Assembly (NCBI RefSeq): GCF_019175385.1 | Contig: NC_083348.1 | Coordinates: 1,007,001-1,071,000, forward strand | Direction: 5' to 3' | Length of the DNA stretch: 64,000 bases | DNA from: Lycium barbarum | Lineage: Eukaryota; Streptophyta; Magnoliopsida; Solanales; Solanaceae | In this document: piece by piece, positions 46,309-59,401 of the stretch | How the letters are laid out: the number at the start of each line of letters is the position of its first letter | Position numbering within the stretch: position 1 is the first letter of the stretch | Program-made: the position numbers and the translations under genes | Notes under the pieces: model-generated | Seen by the model: only the letters and a program-made list of their open reading frames with translations | The model's database searches: none | What the model was told of the DNA's origin: nothing

Positions 46309-46721
46309 TCATAGCATACGTTTAACCCACACATTACGCATTGCGTTCTTACCACTACTATACCAACCAGTCCTAAGCGTTTTTTTTTTTTCATATGCTA
46401 TGGTCTAATATATTTATATTCTTTTGAATAATACAGTTAAAAGGTTAATGTCATTGAATGGTCACTTACTTTTCTTTTATTATATTAAATATTAAATCTA
46501 TTAAATTAGTTTTTGTAACGAATCACTCTCTAGTTAGTATCACAGAAGTCACTAAACTATTTTTTTATAACCAAAAGTCGCTCAACGTAGCCGAATTATC
46601 AAAACAAAATTGCTAGTAGTAAACAAATGAGATATTTTCTGTTATACAGAAAAGTTGAGTGATCTTTAATTACGAAAAATTGTTTAGCGACTTTCTGTGA
46701 TGTAGGATATTTTGGAGCATT

Positions 46722-46722
<1 letters not shown>

Positions 46723-46760
<38 letters not shown>
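46723..46760 (+). repeat. (TAA)n microsatellite
   Basis: About 38 bp of TAA units just upstream of the copia-like LTR remnant. Confidence 0.95.
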
Positions 46761-48960
46761 TTTTGCTGCCTTTTCATTCCCCACATCCAGAGGCAGAATG
46801 TGGAATGGGGTCTTAAGTTTGGCTTTAATCACATTTGTTAGTGGTAATAATATGACCATTATTTTGTTTGTAACCTCCTATCATTAATAACCCATATTCA
46901 TCCTTTTGGTCTTGTAACTCATGTAACCTGTAAATCATAATTCTCTATTATCTACCTACTTTACTACCTCATTCATATCCTATTCAATTCAAAGATGATT
47001 TTCCAAGCTATAAATAGTTAGTCATCCTTACTTTGTGGTGGGGAGAAAAAATATGAAAGAAATATTGTGTTATTTTGTGAGAACATGTTGTAAAGTGAGG
47101 TTAGTGTAGTGAAAGAGAGAGTTGAGAGTAATTCTCCAACTAATTCACTAACAAAAGAGAGTAATTTTTTATGTTGAAGGAAAGTGTTCTTTTGGTGGAG
47201 CTTTGGACTCTTCAACTAGTCCGGAGTTGTTTGAGTCATACGATGTTGACGGGCTGTTGTATCCTGGAGGGGACAAATCAGAGTTGTACTGCTAGACCGG
47301 TGAAGATTATGCCGCAGTGGGCTTAAATCTCCTTAAAGAGAGCGAGATATCTGTGTCTCAGCCTGAAGAATATTTATTTACTTTGTTCTTCATTTTTCAT
47401 TTTATTTTTCAACTATAATTTATTGTAATTTGCGATATATTCACCAACAATTTTAAGGAGATTCATTTCTGTTGCAGTTGGAAAAATCGTGGATATCAAG
47501 AGAGGAGATGTCAACATTATCATTCAGCTTCGACGTCACTAGATCTCTTTCAGAGTGGAAGGGTAAAGTTTTTTTTTTTTTTTCTACTTGTTCAATTCAA
47601 GTGGAGGAGAGGTAAAAAAACATTTTACGTTATATTTTTATGAATAAAGTGATATTATTTTCAAGAGGATAAATTGTTATATAAATTCTCAAAATAGTGG
47701 GGGATAAAGAAGTGAGAAAAATATGTATCATGAAAAGTGATTTCTGCATCTTTGAGAATGTTTATAAAGCAACAAGTGCTTGTATTAATCTTGAAAAATT
47801 TAGATGTTATTTTTGCCTCAATGGTTGATCATTTGTTGATCTTTGGCTCTAACATTGGCGTTGTTAAATTAAACTAAAAATGTGTAGCAACAATTTTGAC
47901 ATGAGAGATTTGAGTGAGGCAAATTCATTGTTGGAATGAAAAATATAAAAAACATGTGATAAAACTTTTGTTAACCAGTCACATTATATTGAGAAAATTG
48001 TGAAGAGAATCTCTTTGTTGAATTGAAAGAATTTTCTATTGAATGGAAGATGATTTTACATCAACAAGTAAAGGAAAATAAAATTATTTAGTACTTACTT
48101 TTGATACTAATTCAAATTGTGTTAGTACAATTTTGTGGATTGTACATGTGTTGCAACTCCTTTTGATTAAATGTTTATTTATTTCCAATTCAAAGTGAAA
48201 ACTGTGATAAATCAAAAAGGAGTATGCTAGCCAAAATAAGAAATATGTGACTGACTGCACATGGCATGATATTGTGTATGCAGTAGAAGTACTTAGCAGG
48301 TACAAGCAAACCAGGTATATTTACTTGGTAAGAAAGTTGGTGGCTTGTTATATAAAAAATATCCTGCTGCGCTCAAAGGCTTTTTTGATACAGATAAGAA
48401 TATTTGGTGTTGTTTGTTGGAATAAAAAATTGTTATTGTTCACTCTACCATGTAGGCTGAATTAATGGCTTTAGTTTCAGCTATTAAAGAAGAGATTGGT
48501 TGAGAAATTTATTCATTAATAACACTAAGATTATTGGTAGAGTTTAATACCGTTATCACAACGGTAAATTCAGAACCACGAGGAGAAAATATAACACTGC
48601 AAGATTATTTGTAAAAAGTGGTATACCATAAATTTTGATTGTGTTAAATCTTGTGATAATCTTGCAGATTTATAGACAGAGGCCTTTGCAAGAGAAAGAG
48701 TCTGCAGCACACCGAGGGGGATGGGATTGAAGCCCATAAATTCATGAGTCATAGATGAGGAAACCCAACCTGGATACTACAGATCCTATAACCAGGTTCA
48801 ATGGGAAAAACGAATTGTACGATGACTTGTTGAGAAAAATGCATTATTTTGTTTATTCCCTCCTTAAGGTGTGAGTGCATTATTCTGTAACGATTTGTGG
48901 AGGTAATCTATTTTTAAAGGATTAAAAAGTCAAAATGATGCAAAAGACCAGACTTTCTTG
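46761..48960 (+). pseudogene. Heavily degraded copia retrotransposon
   Basis: 46761-47460 looks like an LTR: U3 with a TATA-like GCTATAAATAG (47007), then a leader with CCTGGAGGGGACAAATCAG, CTTAAATCTCCTTAAAGAG and TATCTGTGTCTCAGCCTG, phrases typical of a Solanaceae copia R/U5. Downstream, 48250-48300 reads as the DIVYAVEVLSRY block near the RT/RNase H join. About 48455-48510 gives AELMALVSAIKEEIGW, and 48570-48740 gives fragments resembling RHIRRK.NTARLFVKSG...DNLAD...RGMGLKP. Most of gag, protease, integrase and RT is missing or unreadable. No intact frame exceeds 73 codons. Confidence 0.65.
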
Positions 48961-49389
48961 AAGGAGGAAGAGAACCACATTCTGCCAAAAATCAAAGAAA
49001 AAAGAAAGGTATTTCATATAAAAAAAAGTTAATTTGATCAAATTTGCTTATATACGAAAATAAAATCTTACTCATAATCATCCTTGCAACACAATCAACA
49101 AAATCTTATGTGAAAGAATGAGTACAAACATAGGCATATATATCAATAATTAAATACTATAAAATTTAAATAATATAAAATACAATAAAAAAAAAAAAAT
49201 AAGACCAAGTACCACAATTTTTTTTTTAAAATACACTTAAAGGTATGGACTTACAAGTCAATAATGTCTATAATTTCATCTGATTAGCGTTTGAGTTCCA
49301 TCATCTGCCTTATATACTTCATTGTCATGGCTTCACTGCGCTTAAAAACGAAATTGAAAGTTATTAGCATGTTTAAGACTTGTAAAGAC

Positions 49390-50373
49390 CATTGTTTTAA
49401 AAGGCAGTGTCAGGACTCGTCCCGGGGCTCGCCTCAGGGCAGGGCAGTGGCAAAACGCCCTGGGGCTAACGTGCGGGGCTTAGTTCCTATGAGGCTTATG
49501 CCCTAAGCGCCCAACCGTACGCCCTAAACACGCCTAACGCCCAACGCCCAGGGCTCGCCTAACAGTTCTTACACAAATTATATTTTAAATTCCTTAATTA
49601 AAATCATTCACCCTCATAATTGTTTAACAAAATAATGATACTTAATAGTTTTTCATCTATAAAAATAGAAGATTGGGTGTAACTCATATAACAAGTCGTA
49701 GTATTGGATATTTACTATTTGAGAACGTCATGAGGGTGAATATCACTTAATTTAAAAAAAAAAACACATAGCGGAATTGTACATTTTCACTTGTCATTAG
49801 TCATAAGTCCTATGTATCAGAATTATCATATAAATTAATTTTTTGTTCATGAAGAAGTTATGTTTTAATTGTAATATTGATAAATTTTATTGATTATTTG
49901 CTTATAGGGAGATAAAATGAATAGTATGATAATAATAGTGTTTTAAGAAACTGTGTTTTTTTCCGTGTTTGAAAGTTAAAATGTTAGAATTGTTTTGCAT
50001 TTCATAATAGCTTTTATTTCATTGTATTGTTTATACTTGTAAAATTATGTTATATATAATTACAAGTTATAAGCGGTGTATAATGGATTGCTTTGATTAT
50101 TTTTTTGTGAGGATCAAGCGCGCGCGCACGCTCACACACACACACACACATATACATACACACATACATATATATATATTTCATTTATTTACAGTTTTCT
50201 TTTATTTTTTTATGTAATTTTACATATTTAAAAATATTTATTGTAATTATATTATTTTAAGAAATACTAAAAATTAAATACCCATGGGGCTTACGCCCCG
50301 TGCCTCGAGGCTTACGCCTCGTCGAGGCGTATGTAAAACGCCCCGCCTTACGCCCCCGCCTTTTAAAACACTG
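49390..50373. mobile_element. hAT-like element, 984 bp, with 8-bp target duplication
   Basis: Ends are CATTGTTTTAAAAGGC and, inverted, CAGTGTTTTAAAAGGC. Direct repeats GTAAAGAC flank both sides (49382-49389 and 50374-50381). CA...TG ends with an 8-bp duplication are the hAT signature. Subterminal regions are GC-rich with repeated ACGCC/GGCGT words; the core is AT-rich and includes an alternating-purine tract. No transposase is encoded. Confidence 0.82.
50118..50178 (+). repeat. Compound dinucleotide repeat (CG, CA, TA)
   Basis: Runs from (GC)n through (CA)n to (TA)n within the hAT-like element, a purine-pyrimidine alternating tract. Confidence 0.9.
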
Positions 50374-52243
50374 GTAAAGACCACTTCTTTTACAAAAAAA
50401 TCAATTGTAGACATATAAATTAAGCATAAAGAATAGAATCACACGAAGCAGGCTATGGATAAAAACACAAAAGTACATAAAGCGATGAATTAACATTGAT
50501 AGTAGATACAATTAAATTGAAAAGAAAACTGCAAAACAATTTTAATGTAAGCAGAAAGAAAATTTCAAAGTCGATAAATTCATTCATTGGTTAGTTATTA
50601 CTAACTTCGACTGACAGATTCACAATAAAAATCAAATTAAATTGGGATCAGGCACAACCGTCTACTACTTGGTTAAAAGTTCTGGCAAAATGAAATGCAA
50701 AAGTAAACGTAGAGGGATTTGTCAATTTCTTCGAGGAAATACAAGTATGCCACATTGATTGAAGAAAGAAACGCAACATTGATTGAAGAAAGAAACACAT
50801 AAAGGAAAAACCTATATAGTCACGGCTACAAAAGAACTCCATTGCATATGTAACTCGTTTTATAGAAGCATATCTCAATACATAAAAAAAATAAAAATAA
50901 AAATAAAAAAGGATTCATAAATCAAAAATGATTTAAAAGTGTATTAGAACAGCACGGAATAAATCAACTGTTATATGAATTGAAAATTTGATATTCTTAA
51001 AACTATCATATTTGAGTTCTACTATCTATCTAATTAAGGTAAAGACTCCTATTATTAATTACTTGTGACATATTTATCTAGACTTCTATTCTCAGCATAC
51101 TTCTTACCTATTTAACAATAGCCTATATATTTTTGTACAAAATTATACCTATTTAATATTTAACAAATAGTAAATGACTTTTTTGTCTACTGCGAGATCT
51201 TTTAATGAAGAGCAAAAAGTTCAATCAACATTTCTAAGCCTTTCGCACTTTTAATATAGTATAGATAGATTACGCATGCATATTTCCTATCCGTAATTCA
51301 ATTCACACATCACAGATAGTGTCTAACTATTTCATCAAATAATCAAACAATTACGATAAAAAATAAAGAAATAACCCAGATATGGAAAATCAATAAATAT
51401 AAACGATAATCAAACGTCAACTTTCATGTTTGAGCCAAAACCCTAGAACTAAAGAGTTTAGCTCCACATAGAATGGAGGAAAATAACAAATCATCCGAAT
51501 AAAAAACGTAAAAACGAGTATTGTAGAGAAGAAAGGCAAAACCCTGTAACTACGGCCTTCACGGTAGCTCCAAGCTCTCTCTAGATCCAAAGTTGTGCAA
51601 AAACAGTTTAGAATATGTATTTATAGGATACTAAATGGTCTGTGCTTTTAAAAATCAATTCCAATTCGGTCCGGGAAAAAATACTGAAAATAAGCCCGGC
51701 GCGATGCGGTCACGGCCGAAATTCCAGTGAACAATTTTTCTCGCCAGGTACGTCTCTCTGCTTCTTCAATTCAAACTTTCAATTTGTTTACTGTAGTGCA
51801 ATTTGCCTAACTTTCTATTCAGCTGGTTGCTTACTGTACGTACTTCTTCCCTTTCTTCTTTGCACAATTAGTTCTCAATCATCATCACATCATCATTAGC
51901 CATTCAATTATGTTATTAATTTCAACGTCAGTTCCATCCCATTTGCAACTTTAACTTTTAATTCAATTTTGCTCCAAATCTCTTCAATTTCACACCACTT
52001 TATTTCTACATTTTAAAAATATAGTATTAGCACAAATCACTATAATGGTTCTCAAAAGACAATTAAAAGTACTAAAATGTGAGACAACAATGGCTAAATA
52101 TATGCATTTTTGGCCGAACATCAGCTACTTGGATAAAGTGACTGGTTTTGTTAGCCTTCTCCAGCCAACAAATCTGAAATTAGTTGATACATTCTTTATA
52201 CAACCAAAAGATTATTACAAGTTTTCTCATCGAGTCCCCTCTT
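50374..52243. other. Intergenic region with a Helitron-type 5' end at 51265
   Basis: On the minus strand 51265 begins TCTATACTATATTAAAAGTG after an A, like the other Helitron heads here, but I could not find its CTAG end to the left. 51430-51780 resembles a transcript leader or LTR fragment (CCAAAACCCTAG, a CGGTCACGGCCG block). 51800-52243 shows nothing recognisable. Confidence 0.4.
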
Positions 52244-53935
52244 TCAAAATGACTGTGGGTGGTTAAAGTATGTAATGGCTTGGCTCGGCTCATGCCCTTG
52301 GACGTTCATGACTGCAGCGACATCTTCTTTCTTCTTTTTAACCCCGCCGACAGAACCAGATTGAATAGATTTGTTTATTGCTTGCAAAGCAATAAGATCC
52401 TGAATCTTTCCCGATTTGATTCCTTCTTCTAAGGCTTCTCCCATTCGGACAACTTCTGTGAATTTTTGTCCCATCATACCTATCATTTTCTCATAAAATA
52501 TGCCAGCCTGGCATTCAATAAAGGTAGCAGTCATTTCTCTATCATTCATCGGAGGTTGAACCTTGGCCGCTTCCGACCTCCAGCGTAACGCATACTCGCG
52601 GAACGTCTCAGTTGACTTCTTGGTTAACTTAGTCATGTAGACTCTATCTGGCGTGATGTCGGTGTTAAAACTGAATCTGTCCATAAAGTCTTGAGCCATG
52701 TCACTCCAACCACGCCATTTACGGACGTCCTGTTGTGTATACCAAGTAAGAGCTTCGCCAGATAAGCTTCTTATGAAGAGCTTCATCCTTATGTTCTGGT
52801 CTCTACCTACTCCAACCAGTTTGTCACAATAAGCTCTTAAGTGTGTATGAGGGTCGCCTGTCCCATTAAATGTATCAAATTTTGGCGGCTTGTAGCCTAC
52901 GGGCAGATCGACATCAGGCTGAACGCAGAGATCCTCGTATTCTACACTCTTAGTTCCCCTAGAAACTTGAAGGTTTCTCATTGCTTCTTTGAGACTGTGG
53001 ATCTCTTTTAGCAATATGTTGTCTGCCCCTGCTTTTGCGTCCTTTTCCATTTCTTCGTATTGATCTACCTCGGGTTGGAACCTGACCGTTACTGGGTTGG
53101 TAAAGGCTTGTGTTTCTGCGGCATATACCGGAGGCACATACGGTGTATTTAGAGTGACAAAATGTGCCCCTTGTAGATGTTGGGTTGGATAAGTTTAGAC
53201 GGTCGGAGTGTTTTGGATAAGAGGTGGTATGTTATAAGTGGTATTTGTAGGTGGTTGATTTGACGGGTTTAGGGGAGTAGTCGTAGGTGGTGGATTAGTG
53301 TTGGTAGGCAAAGGAACATAAGGAGTGTGAACTAGTGATTGACTTGGTGGGTTGACGGGTGGTGGATTAGGAGTAGCATAGGTAGTGTAGGGGGGTGGTT
53401 GGTTTTGTGGGGGAGTATAGTTACTGTATGTCGGTGGTTGACTTTGTGGAGAAGTATAGTTAGTGTAAGTGGGTGGTTGACTTTGTGGGGGAGTATAGGC
53501 GGATGACAGATTTGGTGGATTTGCGTGGGTGATTAGAGGTAAGTTGTCGTTGGTTGGTGCATTGTTTTGGGAAGGAAAATGCTCAGGAACTGGAGATTCA
53601 AGTGAGGGGAAACGAGGTGGGTCTGGTGCAGTATTTCTAGGTTCAGGAGGTGAATTTTGGAGTGTGATGGATAAATTGGTCAAGTCCCTAACCCGATTTA
53701 ATTCTCCACGTAGATTCTCAATTTCTTAAGTCAGGCGGGCGATATGTTCATCTCGTTGAATAGTAGTTCCGTGTTCGGAAGTCTCGGGCGGATCGCTAGA
53801 GATCACGATATTTTCCACACCAGTTGAAATAGCTGCGGCCGGATCAGACATAGTAATTTTATTTCCTTGAACAACCCAACTACGTTCAGGTAACGATGAC
53901 GTCTTTGACCTTGTGATGTAAGGATGATCGGCCAT
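52244..53935 (-). pseudogene. Tat-type gypsy gag with two premature stops
   Basis: One minus-strand frame runs from ATG 53935 (MADHPYITRSKTSS) to the stop at 52244. TAA codons interrupt it after ...EHIARLT (near 53726) and after ...IQNTPTV (near 53195). The N-terminal third is very rich in Pro, Thr, Asn and Gln, with tandem units such as YTPPQSQPPTY. The C-terminal part is a retrotransposon gag domain: LPVGYKPPKFDTFNGTGDP, LFIRSLSGEALTWY, MAQDFMDRFSFN and FREYALRWRSEAAKV. It would form the particle shell. No zinc knuckle, protease or polymerase follows; recognisable element sequence fades shortly left of 52244. A 1.1-kb leader separates gag from the primer site. Confidence 0.88.
53390..53500 (-). 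repeat. Proline-rich tandem units in gag
   Basis: Roughly 48-bp units (16 codons) containing GG(T/G)GGTTGACTTTGTGG occur at least three times on the plus-strand reading, encoding PPQSQPPTY(T/S)NYT repeats. Confidence 0.75.
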
Positions 53936-55012
53936 CGAGTGTCAACACGAATCAACTCTTTGGGAATAAACATAAAAAGAAACAAAGTGCAAATGATGTC
54001 AGTGTCATTAACCTATCTAGGTAAAGTCATGATCACGTAAAGTCACGTAGAATAAAATCAAACATGCTGTCAAACAAATGTAAACGATTATATCAAACGA
54101 TAACGCGTCCTAATATGCATGTGACCTCTTTGTGCCAGAGGTAGGCCTAACGTTTGTTTGAAGGGTAAAGTGTGTCATAATACATCATCCCGTTGCTTTG
54201 ATTAATTAAACAAATTCTATTTCCCCAAAATAAAGTACAAATGTAGTGTAATATTTATTACATGTCAAATGAATACAACATAAAGTGTTTCCTAATCTAA
54301 GTAAAGTAAATACAATTTCCTATGTCTAAATATCAGCTCCGTTTTGTGATGTCATTGATCTTCGTCATTCATTGTACTCCAATGCAAATCCGCACCTATC
54401 ATAGAAACGTTAGTCATTCCCTCCCTCCTAAAGTTTAATTAATTAGAGCAAATAGTCAATATTTAGGCACAATTATCCTTCAAACATGCACATAAAGTAT
54501 GATTGGTGTCACTCGGGGTCGTGAACCCGCTTGGACGTTTGGGTAAAGTCGTCTAATGGCTTTAATACACCAAGGGTATTAAACCTCCTAGGTCATGAGA
54601 TGTATGCTCCTAATAAAGGTGTTGGTTTAGCTCTATCTTAGGCTGACTAAGAGTTGGTTTCCTATGACACAAGGTCCTCCCAAGCGGACAACTTGGGAGT
54701 GGAAAGTCCGTAGCCGTCGACTGCACCGCCGATCGACTAAATCTACTAGACCAATCCAACTAAAGGGGTAATTTAGTAGTGCACGGGCGCGAACCGCGAA
54801 GCCGTTTTAAGTGTGTGAATATGTGTGAATTTTCCAGGAGTGGAGGAAGTATGAACGGAATGACAGTTTTATCAAAGCAAGTAACACATAAACAGTTTAT
54901 ATCAAACAAACAATTAATAGCAAGTAAAAACCGTCAGCAAATAAATAAAGTAATTAAAATAAGCACACAAAGCCTATTTAAACTAAGTCCGTTATGGTTA
55001 GAACCTAATTAG

Positions 55013-55030
55013 TCCCCAGCAGAGTCGCCA
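55013..55030 (-). promoter_or_regulatory. Primer-binding site of the Tat-type element
   Basis: Minus strand TGGCGACTCTGCTGGGGA, three bases inside the LTR end. This is the primer-site sequence typical of Tat/Ogre-like gypsy elements; the tRNA was not verified. Confidence 0.8.
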
Positions 55031-55033
55031 AGC

Positions 55034-58000
55034 TGTTATACCCTATTTTAACCGGAGTCAAAATAATTTATAACATCCGGATAATTCCGGGGTTAATTAA
55101 AGTTGAGAGTCGCCACCTAATTATTTATGGTGAATTAGGACACCTAAAGTTTATCAAAGTTATTTCCTAAAGTTAGCTCTGTTTAAGGTCTGCGAAATTT
55201 AAGATTTTGGGTAAGGGTTCAATTAGTCTAAAGGGAAGGTATTAGGCACCCTTTAAGACCCATTAACAATGGTTAACCGACCGGACTTACAATTAGTTAG
55301 GCTAAGTGTAAACATAGTATTATAGAAAAGAACGTAGCTTCGTAAATGTGACTAAAGTTATAGGTAAACATATAAGAATGCTATTTAAAATAGGACCTGT
55401 AGAAAAGTAATAATTTGTATAAAAGAGTATTTCTAATGCTATTTTGAATACGACTTGTAAATGTTGTTAAGGTTTTAAACGAAAGCATAATAGTGTTGTT
55501 TAAAATAATACTTGTAGAAAACATAATAATTTGCGTAAAAGAAGATTCTAAATGTTAAATGAGACTTAAAGATATGGCTAAGGCCTTAAATGAAAAATAT
55601 AGTAATGTTATTCAAAATAAGATTTGTAGAAAATAGGATGATTTGTCTATGAGTAAATAGTCTTTTAAAAGATAATGCGACGAATGTGATTCTTTAAGTA
55701 AAATGATATTATATGAATATGATGGTATGGAAATGCCTGGACTTATCTTTCTATTTCTATCACTCTTTATTTAACCAATTTTTGGCTAAAAATATGTATA
55801 GTTAGGTAAATCTTGAAAATGTTTATAAAATATAATTGGATCCCTACTTAATGACGTTTTGAAATTCATAAGATAGTAAGAGTGGAAAATGATTTCTTTA
55901 ACCCAAAAATATATGGGCATACTATTTGAAAATCAATTACTCAAATAAATGTTATAGATACTATGAATAGTTTTAAAAATAGAAGTGAATGTAATTCGTG
56001 GTATTAACTACCCATTATTAAACTAAAACCCTTAATGTCACTAAGGTTTATCTTAATTAACAAGCACAAATGTTAGTCATACAATGCACATTAAATGCAC
56101 ACAACAATAAAAATGGAAGGGTAGATATAATGTAAATGGGCTTGGCCCATTCGGACAGCTGTGGTCTGTTTGCAGCTGGGCTTCGGCCCAGTAACAGTTT
56201 TTATATGTGTTGCTGCTGCTGTCACGTCTATTGGGCTTCGGCCCAGATTTTTATTTCCTTGTTTGGCTGAGGATGAAGCCGACTCAAGAGGAATTGTGTT
56301 GGGCCTTTGGCCCAACGTCAAAATGCGAGAGAAGATGACGAGTCGCTTGGACTCGTATGCGAGATGTCATGCATAAAAAACGAAAAGAAAAGGATTAGTA
56401 TGTAATCGATAAATAAGGCTAAACATATAAAATATAGATTCAAAGCAGATCAGTAAGCTAAATATATATACTGTATATATTTAAGTATATTCATTCGAGA
56501 AATTAACACAACACAGTCGGGCTGAAACACAACTCCAAATAACAAATACGAATATCAGGAGGCAATTTGCACGCATAATTTGACTATAGAATTTAGAAAA
56601 GGTCTTACATATCTTCAACACATAACAAACATATACTGTCTGCACACTAAATACATTTAACATATACAATCATTGAACGAGTAAGGTTTCTACATATTCA
56701 GTCTAATGGACCTTCCAATTTCAACTGTTTAGTGCCAATGCTGTTCATTTTACATAACCTCTTCATTATTCAAATCACTTTGGTCAATATAATGGTGAGT
56801 TTTCCAATTCAAAATAGACTCAGGCAGTTACTGACTTGATTGAATAAGTCCAATGAGCTTTCCACAGAATTGAATTATAAAAGCAATGAGAACTTTAAGT
56901 AAGGCCACTGATTGCTATACCTCTGATGGCATACCTGAAATGAAAGAGATTAAATACTACCTAGTCATGAGGAATTTTAACTGGAAAACAGTGACACTCA
57001 ATATTCTTACCAGACATGCTGACTCAAATTAACAGAGAGAAAAAGGAACTTGAAATAGCGACCAGATGTAAAGGAACCAAACAGGGACAGCAATATATAC
57101 CAAACAAACAACACGACAGCCCAGCAGATAGGCAGTGGACATTACAAGAAAACTACACAATATACTAAAGCAAACAGCATTGGCATAGCAATCGCAGTGA
57201 ATATCTTTTTTTTTTTAAGAAAAAAAATTGGTAACTGCAATCGCAGTGAATATCTTAAAAAAGTCAACTTAACATGAAATTATACACCTCATCTCCAGGT
57301 AAAACTATATTGATAAACCAGAAGAGACTACTCATTTTAGAAGGCATGTTCACACTCAGAATGGACAGGGCCTATTTCAAAACTCATATTTTGGCATATT
57401 CTATTGCATAACTGTGATTGGTCTAGTATAGAGGTTCCTAGCCTCATGTCTTTAAACACAACAATCATATGCTTGGTTATCGACCATGCTTGAACAGAAC
57501 AACACACTCAACCTTAATTCGAACATAGACATGCTGTTCATACAGAATAATGACCACAACTTTAAACTCTCATTTTCATACTAACAAACAGGAGAATATA
57601 TGCACATCGGAACGTAGAGGAATATACAAAGGGGTTTAATGGCAACATCAAAGGAAAGAGTGACAGTGTAATGCCATGAAGAGTAGGAAACGAATACTGT
57701 ATGCTAACACAGATCCAATGCATTACTAGACTGACAGAATCAAGCTGCAAACTGATGCCTTAACCTCATGCTCAGGTCACTATGCCAAACTAATGCTTCG
57801 ATGGGCATTTAAACATACAGACGGGATTGAATTAAATTTTCAGTGATTTAATACTACCTTAGGACCTGATTGGTATAAACATATACAGTAGCAAACTCTA
57901 AATCATGGAAGAACAAATAATCAATACTCACTGCCATTGTTTCATATTAGCATTAACCAAAACAGAAAGCTTAAACTTACGGATGAAAGACAATTATGAA

Positions 58001-59401
58001 GATGGTCCAGTGTCGATCTGTTTTAATCATATACACGATATACCTAAGATACACACACCACGATATGTATATCAGATGTATATCGAATGTATATCTTCTT
58101 CTTACTTTGATAACCCACTGTATATCCTATGTATATTTGCCTTCAAATAGATTCTAAGTACTGGAAATTCAGTCTAGGCATCCAAAACTACAATGTACAT
58201 CTTTCAAATTCATTTTTAGCAATTAACATCATATCCTAACAGCTCCCAAACATCAAAGAAATAATATGACGACAAAGAAACCACATAACTGGAAAATAGC
58301 AGAATCAGCTAAAATTTAACTAAACAGAAACAAAAGACTAGAAGTAATAAATGTATCGAGGTTTACCGGTTTTGTGCGCAATGAACTGGGATGTCGAAGT
58401 CGCGAATCTACGCTCGAACACGAACGAACCGAACCTCACTCGAATATATTCGAAGATTTCTGTCGTGGCCAAAGTCCACCAAGACAGAAATGAATATTTG
58501 ATAGTCTTAAAGTTGGAATGATAATCAAGTAAAATCTAAGGATTTCTGGGGAAATTTGAGGAGACCGAAACTTGTGTTTGTGATTATCCGGTCTGTTCTT
58601 GCTTGTTTTTGTTAGGTTTTTGCTCCCAAAATCCGGTGGAGATCAGAGAAGGTATCCGAGTCCTTTTATGGGGAAATTTGAGGAGAGAGAGGAGCGTATG
58701 AGAGAGAGACGAACGGTGTGGGGAACAAGATGAAGTGTGGAGCAGAGACTATCGGCGTGGGGAACAAAGGTGACAGACACATGGGGGACATGAGATGGAG
58801 GAGACAGAGAGAATGGCAGAGGCATGGTGGGGAGAACGTGAGGAGAGAGAGGGGAGAGGGAGCGGCGGTGAGGTATGGAGAAGAGAAAGAGAGGAGAATG
58901 AGACGGTGGTGAGGGGTGAAGAGAGAAAAAGAAAAGGGTTAGGGATTAGGGTTAAAATAAGGGGGTGGGCCGGACCGGCTTGGGTTTGGAGTTGGGCTGA
59001 TAGTCTGAATTGATGGTGGGCCGCGGATTGGAATGGGTAGTGGACTGATTTGGGCCATCAACTGGCTGAAAATTGTGGTCATTCTTCCTTCATTTAGTTA
59101 TTTTTGGGCTTTTAATTTAATAACTAGTACAATATATACTATGTAAGGACAATTAGTAATTAATATGTAGAAAAATAAAGATTCTACAAAATGTTGTTTA
59201 GTAATTAATTTAACGATTCCAAACCCGAAAATGATTTGTGATAAAGTAATGCGCGTAATGTTAAAAATAAAAGTAGCGATATTAATAGTAGTAGCAACAA
59301 AATATAAAAATAGTGAAAATAAAGTATTTAGCTCGTCAATAAATTTAGAAACCCGAGTAAATGAAATAAAAATAAAAGAAGGACAAAATTGGGTGTCAAC
59401 A
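55034..59401 (-). mobile_element. 5' LTR of the Tat-type gypsy element (4.4 kb)
   Basis: Minus strand begins TGTTGACACCCAATTTTG at 59401 and ends GGGTATAACA at 55034, just before the primer site. The inverted TGTT...AACA termini and the position of gag support this. At 56137-56315 four palindromic words around TGGGCTTCGGCCCA form possible hairpins. A purine-rich GAGAGAG stretch covers 58680-58925, next to GGGCCGG words. ORFs inside are short and not convincing. Confidence 0.8.

Noticed and set aside
58643..59013. Overlapping ORFs in the GAGAG-rich part of the Tat LTR
   Set aside because: Low-complexity Arg/Glu or Ser/Pro translations of a purine-rich leader; no domain and no conservation evidence.
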